Of a DNA stretch of 16,703 nt, positions 1 to 9,500 are shown piece after piece. Made by a program: the position numbers and the translations under genes. Origin of the DNA: Ilumatobacteraceae bacterium (GTDB lineage: Bacteria > Actinomycetota > Acidimicrobiia > Acidimicrobiales > Ilumatobacteraceae); assembly GCA_019090765.1 (NCBI GenBank), contig JAHRVJ010000310.1, positions 1 to 16,703 of the forward strand, written 5' to 3'. The notes under the pieces were generated by a model. That model saw nothing but the letters and a program-made list of their open reading frames with translations. It was not told where the DNA came from and did not search any database. The stretch's first letter is position 1. Each line of letters begins with the position of its first letter.

Positions 1-1764
1 CTGGCGATTGCGACCGCGCTCAGTGCGGAATTGGCAACTCGGCGTAGATGGCACCTCCTCCCGCTGCTCCCGCTTTTCGTTACCTACGTTGCCATCGTCG
101 CGATGAGCGCACCCGCCGGTGTCAACCTGGTGTGGCCGCTGGCGCTCGCGGCCACGTCGGCCATTTTTGCGACTCTGCGGAACGAAGGGTCATTGGGCGA
201 GCGATTGATGTTGCTTGGCGGGGAACGTCGTCTATTGCCGCTACTCGTGATCGCAGGCCTGATCGCAGGGCTCGTCAGCGTCCCAGTAGCGATGGCTTCG
301 CGGGCAGACCCTCGTCGCAATGACCCCGCACAACTAAGCGCCCCGTTGCTCGATCCTATTGAAGCCACACTGGCACTGCGTGACCTTGACCCGCCGATAG
401 AACTCCACACCCTGGAGGGCAGCCAAGACGATGCTCTTCCGACTCGATGGCGAACCGCAGCCCTAGAGAGCTACGACGGCCAACGTTGGTCACCGACACT
501 GACCCTCCGGCCGATCGGCAGAACGCTCGGGGTGGCCACCAATGAATCCATCGATGTCAACATCCGATTCCTTAATGCTGACCTACAACTCGTCCCATTC
601 CCTGGAGCTCCGATCGCCGTCGATGCGCTCATCGAGACCGACCAGGATCGAACCGTGGTTCGCCTCATTGAACGTCCCGGTGCTGCAGACGTGATCGCTG
701 TTACGGCAAACCTCGCACCCTCCAGCGCCGACGACAAAGATCGAATAGTCGCCGCCCGCGAAATTGATGAGGACGTCTCTGGCCTCACAGATCTTGCGAC
801 AACCCTGAGCGGCGAGGGCACGCTGCTCGAGCAGCTCACACAGTTAGAGCAGACGATGCAGAACGAGTTCATACTCGATAGCGGAGCCCCAGGTGGGGGC
901 CTCCAACGCGCGCTGATCGAACGGTTCTTGCGCGACACTCGCCGCGGCAACGCCGAACAGTTTGCCACTGGGTTCGTTCTGCTGGCCAGATCACTCGGTG
1001 CGCAAGCGCGCGTCGCGACCGGATTTATCGCCGCCGACGATGCTGTCGAGGGGACCCTGCAACTCAGTTCCGAAGATGCTGCAATCTGGCCCGAAGTGCT
1101 CATGGTCAACGAAGGTTGGTTGGCATTCAACCCGGTGCCAGATGTCGAGGCATCGGGTGCCACTCCTCCACCGCCCGATCCTCAAGTCCAAGCACCGGCC
1201 GCTCCGCAGCCTCCAATCGCCCCTCCGCCAGACGCCACGGAAAACAACGAAACAATCAATGAGTCCGACGAAAGTGACTCAACTAGTGCGTTCTCGAACG
1301 TCGCAACCGTGCTCGTTCGTGGCGCGGCGGTGGCAGGGATCCTGTTGTTGCCAATCGTCGCACTGGCCGCAATCATCCTGGGGGCAAAATTCCGTCGGCA
1401 GCGCCGTCGTCGACGAGCAACCGACCCCACCGATCGGATCCGCGGATCGTGGGCAACTGCCACCGATGCGCTCGTTGATGCCGGACTCTCCATCGGGCAC
1501 GCCACCACCGACAGTCAGATTGCCACCGACGGTGAGAGGTTCGTCGACTCCGCTCATCGCGAAATGCATCGTCTGGCGAAACTCTCAAGCGCGGCAACGT
1601 TTGGGGCTCCTGAACGCCCCGACCTGCTCGTGGAGGATGCCGCAACCTGCCTCGACGTACTGAACCACTCGATGGCTACCGAACGAACGTTGTGGCAACG
1701 GCTGCGATGGCGGCTTAGCCTGCGGTCGCTCCGATCGGGTACTCGTTCACCCGTAGCAACCTGA
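1..1764 (+). CDS. TgpA-like membrane transglutaminase homologue, catalytic triad lost (5' partial)
   Basis: The reading frame is open from base 1, so the true start lies upstream; the TTG at 31 is probably internal. Visible order: three hydrophobic segments (about nt 55-120, 121-180 and 235-295, the tail of a TgpA/DUF3488 membrane domain), an extracytoplasmic region, a transglutaminase-core-like fold (about nt 840-1150), a Pro-rich linker (about 1160-1300), one transmembrane helix (about 1310-1390), an Arg-rich stop-transfer and a cytoplasmic DUF4129-like tail. The fold is recognisable from EQFATGFVLLARSLG, followed by a W-x-E-V and GW-x-x-F-x-P pattern. The expected catalytic Cys is Ala (codon 952-954), the His is Ala (1081-1083) and the Asp is Asn (1129-1131). 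Active TgpA relatives act on peptides or proteins at the membrane; this copy is predicted to be inactive and may be a scaffold. In actinobacteria such genes often sit beside MoxR and DUF58 genes and a giant Ig/Fn3 protein (recalled). The stop lies 12 nt from the convergent stop of the Ig-repeat gene. Confidence 0.8.
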   Translation: MAIATALSAELATRRRWHLLPLLPLFVTYVAIVAMSAPAGVNLVWPLALAATSAIFATLRNEGSLGERLMLLGGERRLLPLLVIAGLIAGLVSVPVAMASRADPRRNDPAQLSAPLLDPIEATLALRDLDPPIELHTLEGSQDDALPTRWRTAALESYDGQRWSPTLTLRPIGRTLGVATNESIDVNIRFLNADLQLVPFPGAPIAVDALIETDQDRTVVRLIERPGAADVIAVTANLAPSSADDKDRIVAAREIDEDVSGLTDLATTLSGEGTLLEQLTQLEQTMQNEFILDSGAPGGGLQRALIERFLRDTRRGNAEQFATGFVLLARSLGAQARVATGFIAADDAVEGTLQLSSEDAAIWPEVLMVNEGWLAFNPVPDVEASGATPPPPDPQVQAPAAPQPPIAPPPDATENNETINESDESDSTSAFSNVATVLVRGAAVAGILLLPIVALAAIILGAKFRRQRRRRRATDPTDRIRGSWATATDALVDAGLSIGHATTDSQIATDGERFVDSAHREMHRLAKLSSAATFGAPERPDLLVEDAATCLDVLNHSMATERTLWQRLRWRLSLRSLRSGTRSPVAT

Positions 1765-1776
1765 GACCACCGCCCC

Positions 1777-4700
1777 TCAGGGGGGAGATGTTGTCGTGGT
1801 GGTGGTGGTCGTCGTGGTCGGTGGCGAAGCGTCGATAGTCACCGTTGCTACCCCTGAAGGGTCGTCGGCATCTTCGACCTGATAGGTGAAGGTATAGGTA
1901 CCTGGAACCGGGGCCATAATCGTCGCCGTCATACCACTGACATTGGTTACTACGCCCGACGGGTCGACCAGATTGATCACCGAGATCGGATCGCCATCGG
2001 CGTCGCCCGCATCTAGCGACAGTGGCGTCGCGACGCCAGCAACGACTGCCACACTCTGATTGTTCGCGAACGGTGGTGTGTTTAGTCGTGGGCCGACGAC
2101 AGATATCGAAGCCGCTGCAGAAACTCCTCCGTCATCGTCTTCGATGGTGTACTCGAACTGCGCCGTACCAAGACCACCCTGCGGGTCGATTGTGATTTCG
2201 CGGCCGCTTGGGCTAATCACGACCGTGCCAGTCTCACCATTGGTGAATGTGATCGTTGCTGGAACGACGCGGACACGAAGCTGGTTGTGGGGACCATCGG
2301 GGTCGGTGTCGTTGTCGAGGACGTCGAATGACGCCGCCGAGCCGTCTGACACGTCAACCGAATCAGGGTTCGCAAGCGGCACAGCGTTGACGATCGTCGC
2401 GGTTATCGGGACTGAACCGGTGAGGCCGCCGGGGTCAACGACGGTTGAAGTCCAAGAGTAGGAGCCAACCGCGGTGCCTTCAGGAGGAGAGATAACGAGA
2501 CGGCTCGCCTCGGTCGTCACCCAAGCTGGGGCGGCTGGGCTAGCCGAGATCGTCAGCGGCTCGCTATCGGTGGCCAGGTCCGAGACGTGCACTTCGAGCG
2601 ACCCGCCACGACTAACGTTCACAGACTTTGGTGACACGATCGGATCCTGATTTACATCGATCGTCACTGTGCCCGAGGCCCGCAAGCGGCACGAGTTGAC
2701 AACCGCGTAAGTAATCGCGACGTTTCCATTCTCTCCGGCGGGTGGCGAATAGACGCCAGCATCGAAGCCAGCTGGCCCGACCACTTCGACGATATTCCCG
2801 TTCAAGCCATAGCTATTCAGATCGACTGCGATCGACTGCTGGTAACCAGTCTCAAGGAACGCATCACTGGCTACCGGAGTCGATTCTGAGCAGGGGTGAA
2901 CCGTAATTCGGAGCGCAGCGCTGTCAATCAACTCGCCATCGCTCACTTGATAGTTGATCGTCGCGGTCCCTGACGCTCCCGGCAGCGCAGTGAAGATCAC
3001 CGACTGGTCGATGCCCAAGCTCGCTGACCCAATTCCAGGGTCTGGCCCACCAACGAGTGACACGACCAGCGAGTCGCCATCGGGATCGACGTCGTTGAAC
3101 AAGATCGAGCTAGTCACCGTGCCGCCGTTAACGACTTCGGTGTTGTCATCACGGGCATCCGGTGGCCGATTCAGAGGCTCATCGATTTTCAGCACAACGA
3201 GCGAATCGGTGGTGAGACCGCCACCATCGCTGATGGTGTATTCCGCAACGATTTCACCTACAAATCCGGGGTCGGGAGAGATGATGACGATGCTTCCACT
3301 GACCGAAACTGTCCCGTTGCCAGACACGACACTTGCTGATACCAGCTCAAGACCGCCGGGGGTTTCGTCGGGGTCACTGTCGTTGTCCAACACGGCGAAC
3401 TGTTGGGGTGATCCAGGGCCAAAGATCGTCTTGACATCGGCCACAGCGATTGGGGGGATATTCGCTTTCTCAATGACCCGTATCAGCAGTCGACCAAGCG
3501 ACACAGCCCCTTCAGAGTCGACAACCTGATAGTCGATGCTGCTAACGCCCGTGAGCTGGTCGGCTGTAAACACAATCGTGTTGCCGTTTCGCTCCGCCGC
3601 GCCGAGCAGCGGCGCGGTTGATGAGACGACTTCAAGGTCGTCATCATCACCATCGGGATCAGAGTCATTGGCCGTGACGTCGATAGATGCGGTCTCGCCC
3701 ACTTCAACGGTCAAAGTGTCGTCGACAACATCAGGCGGCTGGTTTGTTAACTCGGGTTCGCGAACAGACACAATGATGGATGCTCCCGCACGCAGCCCGC
3801 GATCGTTGGTGACCTCGTAGGTACAACTGAAAGCTCCCGACAACCCACGCGGCGGGTCGAACCGCACCTGACCATCTGCGGTAACGATCGCCCGACCCCC
3901 GGACAAACAGCCGGGTGTGCCAACAAGTGATGGCCGACCACCCGATGGGTCACCGTCGTTGTGTAGAACGTCAACCGTGACAGGTACATCAACGAAGGTA
4001 AAGGTCGAGTCATCCCGCGCGAATGGCGGCTCCGGAAGCGCTTCTGGGAGAACAGTCACCGTTATCTCACCAACGACCTCGTGGCCTCGACCATCACTCA
4101 CCGTGTAGGTGAAACGCGCGTTTACCTCATCGGTGTCATCGGCAAGTGGCGAAGGAGAGAACTGGATCTGGCTGCGGCTGAACACCACCGCGTCGCCGCG
4201 ATCACCATCGGGCTGTGAGACGTCGACAACTACAAGCGGATCACCGTCGGGGTCGACATCGTTAGCCGTCACGTCGATCACAACAGACTTGCCGACCACG
4301 GCCTTCTCCGCATCGGCAGAAACCACTGGAGGCCGGTTGGGTTCGATGTCATCAATTACGTCAACTAGGACCGAGCCGCGAACCTGATGCCCATTGCCGT
4401 CATCAATCTCATACTCGAATGGAACTAACGCAGCCGCACCCGCTCGTACCGTCACCGCGAGTTGTTGACCTTCAGCTTCGACGCTCAGCCCGTCGGGGAG
4501 CGGCTCAATAACTGACAGCGTTAGTGGATCCCCGTCGGGATCATCGTCATTGACAAGTACCGGCAATGACGTCGTGAGGTTGGGCCGCAGTCGAATCGCC
4601 TCGGGCCTGGCAACCGGGGGCCGATTCTCATCACCAGCGTGAGCAACTTCAACTCGAACCTCAACAGCCTCACCAACGGCGTCGAGAGCATCCACTGGGT

Positions 4701-6426
4701 GATAGGAGAAGATCGCAGTACCTTCGAAACCTTCGCTGGGCGCGAAACGTAGAGCCGCCAACCCTGATGGCCCGACTGTCTCGGTGACCTCACCGAGGAC
4801 AGTTTCACCAACCCCTTCAGGTGGTGAGAAGCTCCCGATCCGAAGCGAATCCCGTTCGGGGTCGACATCGTTGAGCAGTACTTCAACGATTACCGGAACT
4901 CCAGCGCCGGTATGGCTGTGGTCCTCGATGCCAACTGGAGACTTGTTCGTCGAATCGGGGGCAAGCAACTCCAGGACCACACTGGCGCTCGCCTCAGTCC
5001 CATTGCCGTCGACAATCTTGTAGTCGAACTGATCAAGGCCGACATAGCCAGGATCAGGTGTGTACACCACCGTTGAGGCGGTGCCGATATCGACGGTGCC
5101 ATGGCCCGCAGGTTCAACCGATGCCACGGCGATTGCTTCACCATCGGGGTCGTAATCGTTGGCGGTCACCTGTACTGGAACGCCGCTACCTGACCTCGCC
5201 GTAACATGATCGTCGACAGCGACCGGTGGGTCATCGACGCCATTGTCGTCAGGTTCGCGCACTTCGGGTTCGCTAGCGGCGCTGTCGTCGGCTCCACTCG
5301 TAGTCGCGTCCGGCGAGTCTCCCGGGTCGACGACGTCACCCTCCTCACCCAGCACCAGAATTCCACGATCGTTCTTGTCGATCGCCTCGATGCTCCACGG
5401 GTTGATCGCCCAGACAATCTCCCCAGCCGAATCATCGACCCAGATCAAGTCAACGGTGGCAATCACCTGCAGGGAAGCATCCGACGGCACACTCGCCGGT
5501 AGATCCTCAAGGATTTCTTCTTCACGCCAGTCGAATCGCACGATTGAACTTGGACCACGCTTCACGACTACGGCGGCGTCACCAGCAATTGCCAATACAT
5601 CGGAACCGTCGATGTCGAGCCCGTCAATAGTTGCCGTTTGCTCAAGGCCATTCCTTGAAACGCACCACAATTCGTCGTTGGCCCCGACCCAACCGCACTC
5701 GTTGGATGGACCTTGCTGTTGAACGATGATCTCACTGGGGTCGGCCTGGGTCGGCAGCAATTGCCACGACCCGTCACCCAAGCGGGCGCGCCTATTCGCC
5801 CGGTCGACCACGAGTGGCTCATTGCCGACCAATGACAACTCGGCGTCATCAACTCCAAGAGCGGTCGTTGTGCTCGAGGTCGGCGTCCGGTGTAGTAGAT
5901 CACCATTAACAAGCGACCACACCGCACCGTCTGGGGCAATTGCCATCGCCGTGCCGGTCACTACGGAGAAACCGGAGGGTTCCCCGCCAGCGGGGACAAC
6001 GGTGGCCTCGTCATCAGCACGGTTGACCACGACCAGACCAGATTGCCCGACTGCGGCCACAGCTCTACCGTCGCCCAGCGTCGTCAAACCAAGCGGCGGA
6101 CCGAGGCTCAATTCAGCAGAATCGATCGCCCGAGCTTCAGCTGTGGTTTCGTTCAGTACGAACGCACCAGGACCGCCCTCAACCGCTGTTAGCTCATCAC
6201 CGCGCGCTCCGGCATCGAGACTCGCCAACGCCCGCCCGCCGTACCCGTCAACGAGAACGATGCGACCGCTGGGCTGATGAACAAACCAATGAGTAGCCCT
6301 TGACGACGCTGCGTCTACGGCCGCGATCCCTTCGGACTGGGCCATTATCATGACCGCGAGCAGGCCAAGCACGGTGGCTGCGATGGCAGCAACCGCCTTA
6401 CGCCAGGACACCGTTGACAGTTTCAC
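1777..6426 (-). CDS. Giant exported Ig/cadherin-like repeat protein with N-terminal propeller-like domain
   Basis: 1549 residues, GTG start. Residues 9-35 form a basic-then-hydrophobic signal peptide or signal anchor; no lipobox is seen. Residues about 40-345 are a beta-rich, probably propeller-like domain. Residues about 350-395 are an acidic Ser/Asp/Pro linker. From about 396 to 1533 come about 12 tandem repeats of 78-107 residues, starting near 396, 497, 604, 699, 800, 895, 990, 1087, 1183, 1261, 1349 and 1451. Most open with N-x-P-P-V/x-A and carry a D-x-D-P-D-G-D calcium-type loop and a late F-x-Y-x-V-x-D-G strand, as in Cadherin_5/Big_9 Ig-like folds. The tail is Pro-Pro, ten Thr, then Ser-Pro-Pro; there is no LPXTG motif or C-terminal helix. 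Six Cys occur as three local pairs. The likely role is a cell-surface stalk or adhesin anchored at its N-terminus. The N-terminus resembles the giant Ig/Fn3 proteins encoded beside MoxR-DUF58-TgpA in other actinobacteria (recalled), which fits the neighbour. The true ligand is unknown. Confidence 0.85.
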   Translation of the reverse strand: MKLSTVSWRKAVAAIAATVLGLLAVMIMAQSEGIAAVDAASSRATHWFVHQPSGRIVLVDGYGGRALASLDAGARGDELTAVEGGPGAFVLNETTAEARAIDSAELSLGPPLGLTTLGDGRAVAAVGQSGLVVVNRADDEATVVPAGGEPSGFSVVTGTAMAIAPDGAVWSLVNGDLLHRTPTSSTTTALGVDDAELSLVGNEPLVVDRANRRARLGDGSWQLLPTQADPSEIIVQQQGPSNECGWVGANDELWCVSRNGLEQTATIDGLDIDGSDVLAIAGDAAVVVKRGPSSIVRFDWREEEILEDLPASVPSDASLQVIATVDLIWVDDSAGEIVWAINPWSIEAIDKNDRGILVLGEEGDVVDPGDSPDATTSGADDSAASEPEVREPDDNGVDDPPVAVDDHVTARSGSGVPVQVTANDYDPDGEAIAVASVEPAGHGTVDIGTASTVVYTPDPGYVGLDQFDYKIVDGNGTEASASVVLELLAPDSTNKSPVGIEDHSHTGAGVPVIVEVLLNDVDPERDSLRIGSFSPPEGVGETVLGEVTETVGPSGLAALRFAPSEGFEGTAIFSYHPVDALDAVGEAVEVRVEVAHAGDENRPPVARPEAIRLRPNLTTSLPVLVNDDDPDGDPLTLSVIEPLPDGLSVEAEGQQLAVTVRAGAAALVPFEYEIDDGNGHQVRGSVLVDVIDDIEPNRPPVVSADAEKAVVGKSVVIDVTANDVDPDGDPLVVVDVSQPDGDRGDAVVFSRSQIQFSPSPLADDTDEVNARFTYTVSDGRGHEVVGEITVTVLPEALPEPPFARDDSTFTFVDVPVTVDVLHNDGDPSGGRPSLVGTPGCLSGGRAIVTADGQVRFDPPRGLSGAFSCTYEVTNDRGLRAGASIIVSVREPELTNQPPDVVDDTLTVEVGETASIDVTANDSDPDGDDDDLEVVSSTAPLLGAAERNGNTIVFTADQLTGVSSIDYQVVDSEGAVSLGRLLIRVIEKANIPPIAVADVKTIFGPGSPQQFAVLDNDSDPDETPGGLELVSASVVSGNGTVSVSGSIVIISPDPGFVGEIVAEYTISDGGGLTTDSLVVLKIDEPLNRPPDARDDNTEVVNGGTVTSSILFNDVDPDGDSLVVSLVGGPDPGIGSASLGIDQSVIFTALPGASGTATINYQVSDGELIDSAALRITVHPCSESTPVASDAFLETGYQQSIAVDLNSYGLNGNIVEVVGPAGFDAGVYSPPAGENGNVAITYAVVNSCRLRASGTVTIDVNQDPIVSPKSVNVSRGGSLEVHVSDLATDSEPLTISASPAAPAWVTTEASRLVISPPEGTAVGSYSWTSTVVDPGGLTGSVPITATIVNAVPLANPDSVDVSDGSAASFDVLDNDTDPDGPHNQLRVRVVPATITFTNGETGTVVISPSGREITIDPQGGLGTAQFEYTIEDDDGGVSAAASISVVGPRLNTPPFANNQSVAVVAGVATPLSLDAGDADGDPISVINLVDPSGVVTNVSGMTATIMAPVPGTYTFTYQVEDADDPSGVATVTIDASPPTTTTTTTTTTSPP

Positions 6427-6572
6427 GGGGCCCTAAAGGTAGATCGAATGGCGGAGGAACACATATCAGCATCGGCACGGGGGGACCAACTCTCAAGAAA
6501 TTGTTTGGACTTGTTACCCGCGGCGGCAGCCTCACCTACTGGCGGCCGATTGTCTCGTAGTGTCCTACAGGT
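6427..6572. other. Divergent intergenic region between Ig-repeat and FtsK-like genes
   Basis: This 146-nt spacer must hold the promoters for both divergent transcripts. A TAGTGT hexamer (6558-6563) lies 9 nt before the FtsK-like ATG on the + strand. A TACCTT hexamer (the reverse strand of 6436-6441) lies 9 nt before the GTG of the Ig-repeat gene on the - strand. Neither has a convincing -35 box at 16-18 nt, and neither gene has a strong Shine-Dalgarno. No operator-like inverted repeat longer than a GGGCCC palindrome was found. The promoter assignments are therefore tentative. Confidence 0.4.
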
Positions 6573-9500
6573 ATGAACGTCGTATTACGGACCTCTCACG
6601 GGGAGGCTGAAATATCTCTCGGTGACAGTTTCCGCGACGCGACAATTGCCGAACTCGTTGATCACGTCACGGGCGAGGCAAGTCCGCCCGTGCTCTTCGT
6701 CGACGACCGGGCCCTACCATCGACTACCAAGCTGAACGACTGTGGACTGCTTGAGGGGTCACTAATTGCTACTAGCGAACCCCAGAACAATCCGGGCGAC
6801 ACGGCGGCTGTTGAATTCGTTCAAATCGCCGGCCGCGGTGCTGGAGCGTCAGCTCTACTCTCCCCGGGTCGCTATGAGATTGGCCCAGGTCAGCGACTGA
6901 GCGCATCTGAACTCGACAGCGCACCCGTCGACTACCCGACCTTTGAGCTGTTGGTAGACGCCAACTCGTCGGTTTCATTGTGTGCGCGCGAAGCAGGAGT
7001 CCGCATCAATGGGCACGTCTTAGCTACTGATGTAAAAACTCCTTGGCGTTCCGGAGTTGTAGATGCAAGCGGACGCGTCTTTGAGCTCGCTCACCCCGAC
7101 CAGAACCACCGAGCTGGTGTAATACGTCGGCGTAGCGCCGACACAGGCGCCGGCAGAACTACCTTTACCCGCCCTTTCCGTCAGCCGATTGGCAATGACC
7201 ATGGCCTCATCGATAACCCCACTCTCCACGCCGCCGAAAGCGACCGCCAGCGGAGCGCTCACCCGAACATCGCGGGGGCGGCCAAGCTCGCCCGCGACAC
7301 CGACCCTCGGCTATGGGAGCGACGCCCAGGCGATATTGACGCATTCCACATACCGCTGGGATTAGCCGACGCCAGCTGGACGGCGCCTCCGGCTCGCGAT
7401 GAGGAGTCGCCGGTCAATACCGGACCAGCAATGAACGGCCTCGGACCACTACCCGTGGTCCCGGTGGTGGCCGATTTGTCAAGCGAACGAGGAATTGGCA
7501 TTGTCGGCCACACCAAATTCACCAACGATCTTGCCCGCGGCTTACTAATCGAGGCTGCGGTTACTCACGGCCCATCAGATTTGAATATTCTGGTGCTCAC
7601 GGCACCCGACCGCATTCATGAATGGGAGTGGGCGAAATGGCTCCCGCACACACGAGCAGGTGATGTCGAACCACGGCTGCTGTTTACAGAAGCCGGAATT
7701 GCCCAGTGGGTTGCCGCGCTAGGCATCGAGTCGGGCGAACTATCCCATGCGCCAAGTTCACAGAACGGCCTCACACTCATTGTTGTCGACGAGGCAAAAT
7801 GGTGGCGCGACCGTGCATCGCCTCTGCGATCGCTGATCAACGAGACGAACCTGCCGCTTCGATTTGTCATGCTTGCGCGCACCACCGAAGACATCCCAGC
7901 AGTGTGCTCAGTGCTGGTGCAGGAACAACCAAATGACCTCGCCACCGTTTCCTGGCCAGCTGACAGGCACCGAATGGATCAGACTTATCCGTTCTTCGCC
8001 TCCATCGAAGTAGCTGCGGGCGTCGCCAGACACCTAGCCCCCCTCGACGACCCCGACCTCGGGCCACCGAAGGAGTCAAAAGTTGCGCCGTCGCCGTCAC
8101 TAGTAGATCTGCTTGGCATCGACGAGATCGATGCCAAGACGATCAACCAGCGCTGGACCAATGCTGACTGCGGACTCAAGTTCGCAACACCAGTTGGCAG
8201 CTCAAACGACGGCCCGATCGAACTCGACCTCACTGAATCGGGCACCAACATCCTGATTGCCGGTAGCGGAGCAAGGATTCAGCTGCGGAACCTCATAGTT
8301 GGCTTAGCAAGTCGCTATTCACCCGCTGACCTCAACTTCGTTCTCTTCGATACTGACGATGAGATACCGCTCGGCGGCTGCTCCGAACTGCCCCACACTG
8401 TCGAAACGGTGGCCGCCCACGACAAGTACAACCTGAGCCGAGCGATCAAGTTCCTCCGCGCCGAAGTGGCTAGACGCGCCAACAACGAATGCTCACCGAG
8501 GCTGATGCTGGTTGTCGACGAAATCAATTCGGCAACTATCCGGCCCGAGTTACTACCCGATCTCATCGCGATGTTAGATCAGGACTCCAGCTCCGGAGTG
8601 CACCTAGTGATCGCCACTGAGCAGACAAGCGCTGCAATTGACGAAGCGTTGACCGACGTCACCGCGATAAGGATTGCCCTCCCAATCGAAGAGACACCAG
8701 TGAGTAGCGTTGCCGGCGCCGACCAAGCTGAGCAGGCGACCCTGAACCATCCGAGCGCGGCTTCGGCATTGTTAGCAACCGCCGGGCAGCAGCTCCCGTT
8801 TCAGACTTCTCCGCTGGTGATTGCTTCCCACGATGTTCGGGGTGCAGTGGAGGATGCGGCTCCGTTCGTGATCGGACGCGGCCTTTCCGCCATGGAGCAG
8901 CGGCTCCGCCGGACAGCACCCCCGCATGCTGAAACGCTGCCAGCGCTCGACCCGCTCCGAGACGCGATCTCCGAAGCGGCCGCGCAGCTTCCAGTGTCGT
9001 CACCTACGAGCATCGTTCCAGCGCCGTTACCCGAGAACTTGTCGCTGAGGACCTTCCTTGATAGCCATCCCGGTGACGGTATTCCGTTCGCGATGCACGA
9101 GGCCCCTGGCACGCCGCCCCAGAGGCCGGCGTGGTGGTCGCCAATAATGGGTAGCGGCCTCCTCGCGTACGGCGCCGACGGAACCGGAAAGACTTCGCTG
9201 CTGGCTTCCCTTGGCCTCGGCATCGCCGAACGCCACGCAGCTGACGACGTTCATCTGTATTGCATCGCCGCGAGTTCTAGTGAGCTGACGGCCTTGGCCT
9301 TGATGCCACACACCGGAGTCGTACTGGCGCTAGACGATATCGACGGCATTGTCGCGCTCATGAACCTGCTCGATAGTGAACTCAATCGCCGAGTTCAACT
9401 CGCCGACGAGATGGGTGGCCCACAACAGGTCGCAGCGACTGAGGCGACCACCGTCTTGATGCTTGACGACATTGGTTCGCTACGCGCCAGCCTCACCCGA

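Noticed and set aside
471..1163. Open frame of 230 codons antisense to the transglutaminase-like gene
   Set aside because: Low-complexity Ser/Arg-rich composition and complete overlap with a clear gene; typical high-GC shadow frame.
1789..1826. GTG/GTC-rich run resembling a microsatellite
   Set aside because: It encodes the poly-Thr tail using mixed Thr codons, so it is a coding feature rather than a simple DNA repeat.
2060..5240. Tandem DNA repeats under the Ig-like domains
   Set aside because: The repeats are clear only at protein level; I see no long identical DNA units, so no recent DNA duplication is claimed.
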